From JACQQW01 sp964520655 (GTDB lineage Bacteria > Omnitrophota > Gorgyraeia > Zapsychrales > Fredricksoniimonadaceae): DNA of 30,454 nt. A program made the translations under genes and the position numbers. The notes beneath the pieces are model-generated. The model saw only the letters and a program-made list of their open reading frames with translations. It searched no databases and was not told where the DNA came from. Location of the stretch: positions 1-30,454 of the forward strand of contig CAZFNI010000023.1 in NCBI GenBank assembly GCA_964520655.1. Reading direction: 5' to 3'. Shown piece after piece: positions 23,081 through 28,968 of the stretch (positions within the stretch are counted from its first letter, which is position 1; each line of letters starts with the position of its first letter).

Positions 23081-23570
23081 TAGCACTCTGGGCGAACAAA
23101 CCCGTTTGAGGCCTTAAGGCCACTTTTTGTTTTAGTGTGGTGTCTTTATCTTTACCAATACTGACTTCAATTTCAACAGCATTGTTGAGTTCCTGGGTAA
23201 TGCTAAGGTTTGAAATATCGTGTGCCAGGATCCGTTTGTTTGTATAGTTTGTCCTGACAATGGCACCGGCATTTTCCCCTTTCGAATCCCAGGAATATTG
23301 GACTTCGCCGTATGTGGGATGTTGGAATGTCAGTTTGAAACTATGGTCATCTTGGGTGGTAAAAAGGTTGGAAGCTTCCCGTAACTCCCCCACCATCGAA
23401 ATGATTGCCCTTCGGAGTTGCTGTTTAGGTTCAACAACATTTGAGCTAATGTTCATGGATTTCTGGGCAATGAGGAATGAACTATAAATGGCGCCCAAGA
23501 TGGTAATGAAAATGGCCACTGAGACAATCGTTTCCATCAGGGTATGGGCTTTTTTGTTGATCTGGATCAT
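23064..23570 (-). CDS. PilW-like minor prepilin
   Basis: This 168-residue protein has a type IV prepilin N terminus: a short basic leader MIQINKKA, then HTLMETIVSVAIFITILGAI with Glu at position +5. The residue before the processing site is Ala, where most prepilins have Gly; prepilin peptidases can accept Ala, but less well. The body contains QQLRRAIISMVGELREAS, typical of PilW/GspJ. It is therefore a minor pilin or pseudopilin exported to the inner membrane and processed by PilD/GspO. It overlaps the neighbours on both sides, between the PilV-like and PilX-like genes. Confidence 0.78.
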   Translation of the reverse strand: MIQINKKAHTLMETIVSVAIFITILGAIYSSFLIAQKSMNISSNVVEPKQQLRRAIISMVGELREASNLFTTQDDHSFKLTFQHPTYGEVQYSWDSKGENAGAIVRTNYTNKRILAHDISNLSITQELNNAVEIEVSIGKDKDTTLKQKVALRPQTGLFAQSANEKIK

Positions 23571-23938
23571 TTCGTTAACATTGTTTGAAGGGCAATGGCC
23601 CCTGCTTCTTTATCTTTTTGCCATTGCACGGCAATTGTGATGTCTAACGGGTCGTTTAATGGATCCGCATATTTAACCGATATTTTTTCTTGAGGCAACG
23701 TGATCAGCTTCTTTGATCGCGTCCATTCTTCCCAATTGGTGTTGACGATATCATACAGACCCGGCTTGTTCTGCATTTCTTCTAACAAGCTTTCCGCATG
23801 GGTCACGGCGACCGTTGTATCCCAGGAAGAACGGGCTGATTTCATTAAATTGATCGTCAATAAAAAGGAACCGCATATTCCGATCAAAAGGATATACGCG
23901 CAGACGAGCAGTTCAACCAGGGTGGCGCCTTTGTTCAT
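23567..23938 (-). CDS. PilV-like minor prepilin
   Basis: This 123-residue protein opens with KGATLVELLVCAYILLIG, a class-I prepilin processing site (cut after Gly4, Glu at +5). HAESLLEEMQNKPG after the helix is the AxxLxExM pattern of PilV/GspI-type minor pilins. It is the first gene of the run PilV-PilW-PilX-deacetylase-GT2-exosortase-EpsI. A TATACT box (23950-23945) lies only six bases before its ATG and no Shine-Dalgarno is visible, so its transcript may be leaderless. No pilus motor, secretin or prepilin peptidase is in view, so the machinery must be encoded elsewhere. Confidence 0.8.
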   Translation of the reverse strand: MNKGATLVELLVCAYILLIGICGSFLLTINLMKSARSSWDTTVAVTHAESLLEEMQNKPGLYDIVNTNWEEWTRSKKLITLPQEKISVKYADPLNDPLDITIAVQWQKDKEAGAIALQTMLTK

Positions 23939-23944
23939 GGTTTT

Positions 23945-23950
23945 AGTATA
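23945..23950 (-). promoter_or_regulatory. -10 box of the pilin-exosortase operon
   Basis: TATACT on the - strand ends six bases before the ATG at 23938. A poor -35, TTGTAT (23972-23967), lies 16 bases upstream. Transcription should begin at or near the start codon. Confidence 0.4.
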
Positions 23951-23990
23951 TAATTTACAAGGTCAAATACAAGCAACAAAGTGAGAATGG

Positions 23991-24019
23991 AAAAGGGCGG
24001 GAATGATTCCCGCCCTTTT
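23991..24019 (-). terminator. Intrinsic terminator after the beta-helix gene
   Basis: A perfect 13-bp inverted repeat, AAAAGGGCGGGAA (23991-24003) and TTCCCGCCCTTTT (24007-24019), with a three-base centre. On the - strand the stem ends in a short run of T. It stands between the beta-helix gene stop (24037) and the promoter of the pilin operon, and so insulates the two. Confidence 0.9.
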
Positions 24020-24036
24020 GTATTGTTCGATTTAGC

Positions 24037-25920
24037 CTATTTTTTTACAACAAACGACATCCATTTCGGTTTTACTGTGGTTGTTGGTTTGGTGGATGTA
24101 GTCGTTGTTGGTTTAGAGGCTGTAGTCGTTGTGTTTGTTGTGGTCGTAGTTGTTGTGGTTGTTGCTGGAACAGGTTTTGTGATAACAGGTGGTGTAGTAG
24201 TGGTAGCACTAGTCGATCCAACAACTGGGGCAGCCGTTGAGGCTTTGTTAATGGCGCCCATACTCCAAGCTGCCGTTCCGCGATCAACGCCCAGATAATC
24301 AAGGCTTGACACACCAGCAATGACTAGCCCAGATCCTAGTGCTGGGGAAGTAGATTGCAGAGCGATGTTGGGCACATTTGAATCTGCCGTTTGGCTGATC
24401 GGTGCAACCCATTTGGGATCTGTGTTGCATTTGTTATGTGATCCTGAGGGGCAGAAAGCACTTGATACATTATAAATATTAGTATAATCAGTATCTAAGG
24501 GAGCAACAGAACATGTTGAAGGCATTATTCGAATATACATACTGCTCATTCCATTGCCAACATTAATATTGTTTCGGAAAGTATACTTCTCTGTTCCATC
24601 GCAGGAGCCTGAATTGGCAACCATAACTCCTGAGTTTCCGTCTGAGTAGATAGTTGAGTTAAGAATTTTGTAGATGCCGCCTTTAGTGATTGACATCGCA
24701 ATGGCATCCCCTCCTGCTCTACAGCTTGACCAAGAAGTTGTATTCTTGACTTTGTTGGTATTTTTCAAATAATTACAATTGCTGATAATAACTGAGTTTT
24801 GGATGTCAACATTTGGTGCATGTGTTTTTATTTGATTCCCGTTGTTGCCTTCAAATAAGGATCGTTGTATTGAAATAAAACCAGTAGAGTCATGGTAAAG
24901 TAGATCAAGTCCGTCTTGCGTGTTATGACTTATGTCGCTGTTTGTTATGATCCAGTTGCCGCCAGTTCTGTACATCCCGATCCCATCTCCATAACCCGGG
25001 TTTCCAGCATCATTTTGATCAGCGCAATTGCTGTAGTCAGCGCTTGTAAAGCTTGCGCTGCGTGGATAGGCCTCTGAACAGCCCGCAAAGCGGTTCTTAA
25101 CCTGATCAAGGATAATATTACCAGAGTTATAACTAGTTGTGCCGACTGACCCAACGTCTCCGTTCCAGTTAGACGAGTAGTTACCGTCCATATTAACTTT
25201 TGAGAAAGTAATACTGTTTATACCTCCCATATGAAAACCGGCGGAAGCTAATCCATGAACATCCAGGTTAGTGAACGTAAAATTGCTACCACCTTGAGCG
25301 AAAATTCCGTTTCTACCAAATGGGCCGCTTAATGTGCCTTTGTTCCAGTTTTCAGCGCAAAGAGGAGATCCGACACGTAAACCACAATTACTGTGGTCAG
25401 TTAATTCCATACATGATACTTCTATGTTCGAACGATTAGAAAGATTTAACAAATGAGCAACACCATCCGTCCCCCATAATTGTGGTTTTTTAGTGCAACC
25501 GGAATTATAGCTGCTGCCGACTATTTTTGTTGGATGTGCGGCATCAGGTCCTGATGGGACAGCAGACATAACGCAGTCATACGTCCAATTTAGGTAACAG
25601 TTTGCCGAAACAGTGTTGGGCATCCCATAACCGATCTTATATTGTGCTTGTGCACCGGTTGCACGATTCGTGTCATCAATGATGAGCGTATCACCACCAA
25701 GTAATTTGCCAGTAGTCCCTTTGGCGCCCAATGCCCATACAGGGTGATTAAAAGCACAAGGCATTCCAACCCCTGAACCAGGATAGGCCGCATTGGCCAA
25801 GCCGGTGCATTGGGTAGAGCTTCCGCCATCCGTACGCACATAATAGGTAGATGCATGACTTAAGGTGCAGCCAAGTCCTAGAACAACTATCAGTGCTAAT
25901 AAGGTTTTTGGGGTATTCAT
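24037..25920 (-). CDS. Secreted right-handed beta-helix protein with Thr-rich tail
   Basis: This protein of about 627 residues begins with a signal peptide (MNTPKTLLALIVVLGLGCTL, likely cut after SHA). The start TYYVRTDGGSSTQCTGL is common to a family of large secreted beta-helix proteins. The central part has parallel beta-helix repeats with ladder-like Asn, Ser and Gly (SNFTFTNLDVHGLASAGFHM, NWIITNSDISHNTQDGLDLL, IYKILNSTIYSDGNSGVMV) as in pectate-lyase-like folds. Many cysteines suggest disulfides outside the cell. The last 60 or so residues are mostly Thr with Pro, Lys and Ser, then PKWMSFVVKK; no PEP-CTERM signal is present. The start is fixed by GGAGG (25930-25926). A c-di-GMP riboswitch controls it, so it is probably an adhesin or matrix protein; lyase activity is possible but not shown. 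Confidence 0.85.
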   Translation of the reverse strand: MNTPKTLLALIVVLGLGCTLSHASTYYVRTDGGSSTQCTGLANAAYPGSGVGMPCAFNHPVWALGAKGTTGKLLGGDTLIIDDTNRATGAQAQYKIGYGMPNTVSANCYLNWTYDCVMSAVPSGPDAAHPTKIVGSSYNSGCTKKPQLWGTDGVAHLLNLSNRSNIEVSCMELTDHSNCGLRVGSPLCAENWNKGTLSGPFGRNGIFAQGGSNFTFTNLDVHGLASAGFHMGGINSITFSKVNMDGNYSSNWNGDVGSVGTTSYNSGNIILDQVKNRFAGCSEAYPRSASFTSADYSNCADQNDAGNPGYGDGIGMYRTGGNWIITNSDISHNTQDGLDLLYHDSTGFISIQRSLFEGNNGNQIKTHAPNVDIQNSVIISNCNYLKNTNKVKNTTSWSSCRAGGDAIAMSITKGGIYKILNSTIYSDGNSGVMVANSGSCDGTEKYTFRNNINVGNGMSSMYIRIMPSTCSVAPLDTDYTNIYNVSSAFCPSGSHNKCNTDPKWVAPISQTADSNVPNIALQSTSPALGSGLVIAGVSSLDYLGVDRGTAAWSMGAINKASTAAPVVGSTSATTTTPPVITKPVPATTTTTTTTTNTTTTASKPTTTTSTKPTTTVKPKWMSFVVKK

Positions 25921-25954
25921 GGGGTCCTCCCTTTTTCCTGTTCTTTTAGGCATT

Positions 25955-25992
25955 AAAAAACCTATTCCTTGCTTACACAAAGAATAGGTTTG
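25955..25992 (-). terminator. Riboswitch expression platform: intrinsic terminator
   Basis: On the - strand AAACCTATTC (25991-25982) pairs with GAATAGGTTT (25967-25958), and the stem can extend inward by CTTTG/CAAGG-type pairs, then runs directly into TTTTTT. It sits between the aptamer and the Shine-Dalgarno of the beta-helix gene. ACAAAG at 26008-26003 is complementary to CTTTGT at 25982-25977 and is a candidate antiterminator arm. Confidence 0.85.
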
Positions 25993-26007
25993 CCTGGTAG
26001 ATCTTTG

Positions 26008-26102
26008 TTTGGCAACTGGCTGCCTGTCCGTTTGCTGCTGGATTAAGGCCCTATAGCTTTGTGTCCTACGCTTCCGCGTAGTTTACCTTTGTCGCATTGT
26101 GC
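26008..26102 (-). ncRNA. Cyclic di-GMP-I (GEMM-I) riboswitch aptamer
   Basis: On the - strand the order of elements matches GEMM-I. AAAGGTAAAC (26090-26081) leads into a six-pair stem CTACGC/GCGTAG (26081-26076 and 26071-26066) closed by a GGAA GNRA tetraloop. GACACAAAGC (26065-26056) follows, then the GGGCCT ... AGGCAGCC helix and the GGCAGCCAGTTGCC hairpin (26024-26011). By my alignment to the Vc2 aptamer, the base at ligand-contact position 20 is G, A47 is present and C92 is present, favouring c-di-GMP over cGAMP. Vc2 has GGACGCAAAG where this has GGACACAAAG. The outer P1 helix looks weak. A promoter is just upstream and a terminator just downstream, the normal arrangement. Confidence 0.87.
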
Positions 26103-26113
26103 TTCTGTTTACA

Positions 26114-26142
26114 AAAGTAACACATATTTTTGGGGTTGTCAA
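26114..26142 (-). promoter_or_regulatory. Promoter of the riboswitch-controlled beta-helix gene
   Basis: On the - strand a perfect TTGACA (26142-26137) and TACTTT (26119-26114) are 17 bases apart, and TG two bases before the -10 makes an extended -10. The predicted start near 26107 puts the aptamer at the very 5' end of the RNA, as expected for a riboswitch. Confidence 0.8.
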
Positions 26143-26164
26143 TGTGCTCACCAAAAAATCAAGT

Positions 26165-26189
26165 CAAGAAAACGCTTTCCAGGAAAACG
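26165..26189 (-). terminator. Probable weak terminator of the AlgJ-AlgI operon
   Basis: On the - strand CGTTTT (26189-26184) pairs with AAAGCG (26178-26173, one G-U) around CCTGG, followed by TTTTCTTG. It lies about 20 bases past the stop of the MBOAT gene. The stem is short, so confidence is moderate. Confidence 0.5.
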
Positions 26190-26210
26190 ATTACTGTTAA
26201 TGATCTTAAA

Positions 26211-27611
26211 CTAGAACCTGAAATAGATAAAAGGATTATAGGAACCCACTATCAATAGAAAGATGGAAATAATAAATAAGATGATCAGCCATGAATCAGC
26301 AACAATACTTCCCCAAATTGTCCTGTAACAATAGGATTCCATGCGTTTTGCAAGAGGTGTACAAAACACAATGCCTATAATTAATAATAAAATATAGTGC
26401 AGTTGAAGGGTTTGAGTATAGATGAATGTTTCCAGGAATCCACAGCCATGCACACCCAGCAAGGTTCTAAGGAATTCTTTTAGTTCGCTGATGTCTTCAA
26501 TCCGGAAAAGCGCCCATCCTAATAATGTAAAGAATATGACATATGAACGAGAAACAAAAGCAGGGAGTTTTTCAAGATTTTTCCCGATCAGGGTCTTTTC
26601 TATGATCAAAATGATACCGTAATAGAGCCCCCAAAGGATATAATTCCATTTTGCCCCATGCCACAGGCCTGTAAGGCACCAAATAAACAAGATATTCAGT
26701 AACCATCTCGTTTGATGAACACGATTTCCGCCTAAGGGGATATAAACATAATCACGAAAGAATGTTGTTAATGAAATATGCCATCTTCTCCAAAAATCAG
26801 TGATAGACCTTGCAATATATGGGTAATTAAAGTTTTCTAAATAATGAAAGCCCAGCATCCTTCCTATCCCAACAGCCATGTCCGAATATCCACTGAAATC
26901 ATAATATATTTGAATCGAGTACGATAAAAGGATGATCCAGGCTCCTATGGCACCGTAATTTTCCGGTAATTCTTTAAGGAGCGTGTCAGCAATAAAAGCC
27001 ATATTGTTAGCAATGATCACCTTTTTGGACAGTCCAACGATAAACCTTCGGATCCCAGCAACAAAATTATCAATATTCTCTGTGCGATGATGGAATTCAT
27101 CGGAGATGGTGTGATAACGGACAATGGGTCCCGCTACAAGCTGAGGGAATGCGGCAACGTAACCTCCAAGAATTACCATGTTCTTCTGAGGTTGTGAGCG
27201 TCCTGAGTAAATATCATTCAAATACGTAATAAGATGAAATGTATAAAAAGATATGCCAATTGGGAGAGGTATTTTAAGAGGCTGTATGTTGGTGTTAAGC
27301 ATCAGATTGATATTTGAAATAAGAAAGTCAAGGTATTTGAAGCTTGTCAGGAGCAATAGATTACAGGCAACCCCCAGAAACATATAGAATTTTCTATTTC
27401 GTTCATGAGCACCGATCTTTAAGGCAATAAAATAATTCAGTACTACGGAAAAGATCATTACTACAATGTATACAGGCTCTCCCCAGGCGTAGAAAAATAA
27501 AGAAAAGATCAATAAGATAGTGTTTCTATAGGTTCTATTAGGAAAAAGGAAATATATACCAAGAAAAACAGGAAAGAAAAGAAATAAAAAGTTTAGATCC
27601 GCAAAAACCAT
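26211..27611 (-). CDS. MBOAT-family O-acyltransferase (AlgI-like)
   Basis: This 466-residue protein is a multi-spanning membrane O-acyltransferase. Family landmarks are YYDFSGYSDMA (236-246), RRWHISLTTFFRDYVYIPLG (275-294) and the active-site histidine H318 in LTGLWHGAKW. AlgI-type enzymes move acetyl groups across the inner membrane so that a periplasmic SGNH/AlgJ/AlgX protein can acetylate a polysaccharide. The partner here is the gene immediately upstream, whose TAA shares a base with this ATG. Length is usual for AlgI. The region is more AT-rich than the housekeeping part of the window (20 G+C in one 60-base stretch counted by hand, against 30 in one from the Mo subunit), hinting at a different origin for this cassette. 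Confidence 0.92.
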   Translation of the reverse strand: MVFADLNFLFLFFPVFLGIYFLFPNRTYRNTILLIFSLFFYAWGEPVYIVVMIFSVVLNYFIALKIGAHERNRKFYMFLGVACNLLLLTSFKYLDFLISNINLMLNTNIQPLKIPLPIGISFYTFHLITYLNDIYSGRSQPQKNMVILGGYVAAFPQLVAGPIVRYHTISDEFHHRTENIDNFVAGIRRFIVGLSKKVIIANNMAFIADTLLKELPENYGAIGAWIILLSYSIQIYYDFSGYSDMAVGIGRMLGFHYLENFNYPYIARSITDFWRRWHISLTTFFRDYVYIPLGGNRVHQTRWLLNILFIWCLTGLWHGAKWNYILWGLYYGIILIIEKTLIGKNLEKLPAFVSRSYVIFFTLLGWALFRIEDISELKEFLRTLLGVHGCGFLETFIYTQTLQLHYILLLIIGIVFCTPLAKRMESYCYRTIWGSIVADSWLIILFIISIFLLIVGSYNPFIYFRF

Positions 27612-28942
27612 TACTCTCCTAGCATTTCATGAAAAGGAAACTTTTGTGAATCAAATAAGAATTTGGTATTCATAAAAAATAAAACGTCATCAATGTGATG
27701 ATGACGTAAAAAATCTGCAAGTTTGAATTTGCTGCCCATGTCTTTCTCATAATGTCTGAGGTCGACAATAAAAATATCTTTATATTGTGTTGTAAAATAT
27801 TGTTCTATGCAATTTGAGAAAGAGTCAACGAACATGAGCAAACTCCTGGTCCCAGCATCAGAAACATAATGAAGTAAGCCGTAATCACTCCCCCAGATGA
27901 CTTGATAATAATTCTCGAAAACATCGTCATTTTTTATCATTCCTGCAAGTAAAAGATCTTTGTCGTTGCGAGGTAGTTCGAAACGATCATTGAAGAAACA
28001 TTTATATGCTGGCAGCTTGACATCAAAATCCCATACCTCTTCTTTGATCCCTTTGAATGCCGCTGTTTTTGCGTAGGAACCGCTGAAATAACGATTACTG
28101 ATTCTACGATACATGCCGGGTTCAACGGGGTCATCAATATTGATCCCTTTTGAGCGCATCATTTCAATAACAGTTCTATAACCCTGATAAGCTCCTTTGG
28201 GAGTCCAGTGGTGATCAGATATAAAGAAGGATTCCTTGTAATTGTCTATATTGAGTTGAGATTCTTTGTACGTTATAGATGAAGGTAGATTCTTTTGGAA
28301 GGAATTCAAGGCAGGTAAGATATTGCGTTTATATCTTGATAATGGCAGTAGATTTTCATAAATATTAGAATGTTCTCGATTTATGATATTAAAGATGAAA
28401 ATATTCAATCCAGGGTGCTGCTTAGTTAGATTGACAAAGAAAGCAGATACGGAATTCATTTGTTCTTGATTCGCTCTTGTCATAAATAAGGGTTTGGGAA
28501 GCAGACAGGGTTTATGGGAACGTTCAAGCAGAACAGGTGTTGTCCCCTCTTCTTTAAGCGGCATCAGCAAGCTGGAGCGTAATGCAGAAGAGAAGAGTAA
28601 ATTATTTAAGTAAAATTTTAATGAAGTGTAGATTTCTGGTGCCTTATAAGCAATGCGATCCCCCCAGACATTACGTTTGGCATCATATTGCTTATTGAGG
28701 ATATAATCTTTAATTTTTATCCAAGGTGAATTTTCTTGAACTGGACGAGAAGATTTAAGTTGATTTTTAAATTGTTTAGCAACGCTGAGGGACTCTGTAT
28801 CAGTGGCTTGATTATTCTGTTTGCTTGAATTGAAAAATGATAAGCATATAGAACGAAGATTAACAATCGCATAGGAGTGAATTAGTAACAAGAACAGAAT
28901 AAGAATTAAATATTTAGATAAAGCAGTAACAGTTTTATACAT
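27611..28942 (-). CDS. AlgJ/AlgX-like DHHW-family O-acetyltransferase
   Basis: This 443-residue protein has one N-terminal membrane helix (residues 10-28) and an SGNH-hydrolase-like periplasmic domain. The defining motif DHHW is at 243-246 (SDHHWTPKGAY), and the likely nucleophile serine is S374 in LLMFVDSFSN, giving an Asp-His-Ser set like AlgJ and AlgX. It would accept acetyl groups brought by the MBOAT partner and add them to an exopolysaccharide. The central region is divergent. Its stop overlaps the MBOAT start by one base, and the DUF4091 gene ends 26 bases upstream, so the three are probably one operon. Codon use is AT-rich like its partner. Confidence 0.85.
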   Translation of the reverse strand: MYKTVTALSKYLILILFLLLIHSYAIVNLRSICLSFFNSSKQNNQATDTESLSVAKQFKNQLKSSRPVQENSPWIKIKDYILNKQYDAKRNVWGDRIAYKAPEIYTSLKFYLNNLLFSSALRSSLLMPLKEEGTTPVLLERSHKPCLLPKPLFMTRANQEQMNSVSAFFVNLTKQHPGLNIFIFNIINREHSNIYENLLPLSRYKRNILPALNSFQKNLPSSITYKESQLNIDNYKESFFISDHHWTPKGAYQGYRTVIEMMRSKGINIDDPVEPGMYRRISNRYFSGSYAKTAAFKGIKEEVWDFDVKLPAYKCFFNDRFELPRNDKDLLLAGMIKNDDVFENYYQVIWGSDYGLLHYVSDAGTRSLLMFVDSFSNCIEQYFTTQYKDIFIVDLRHYEKDMGSKFKLADFLRHHHIDDVLFFMNTKFLFDSQKFPFHEMLGE

Positions 28943-28968
28943 TGTGTTTTAAGAGTGTCTGGTAGCAG

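Noticed and set aside
23981..24298. A + strand open frame made of long valine runs
   Set aside because: It is the complement of the threonine-rich tail of the beta-helix gene and covers the intrinsic terminator; no family resemblance or start signal.
26008..26102. The aptamer might be the cGAMP-sensing GEMM-Ib variant
   Set aside because: By alignment to Vc2 numbering the base at the discriminating position 20 is G, as in c-di-GMP binders; the cGAMP variants have A there. Only binding tests can settle it.
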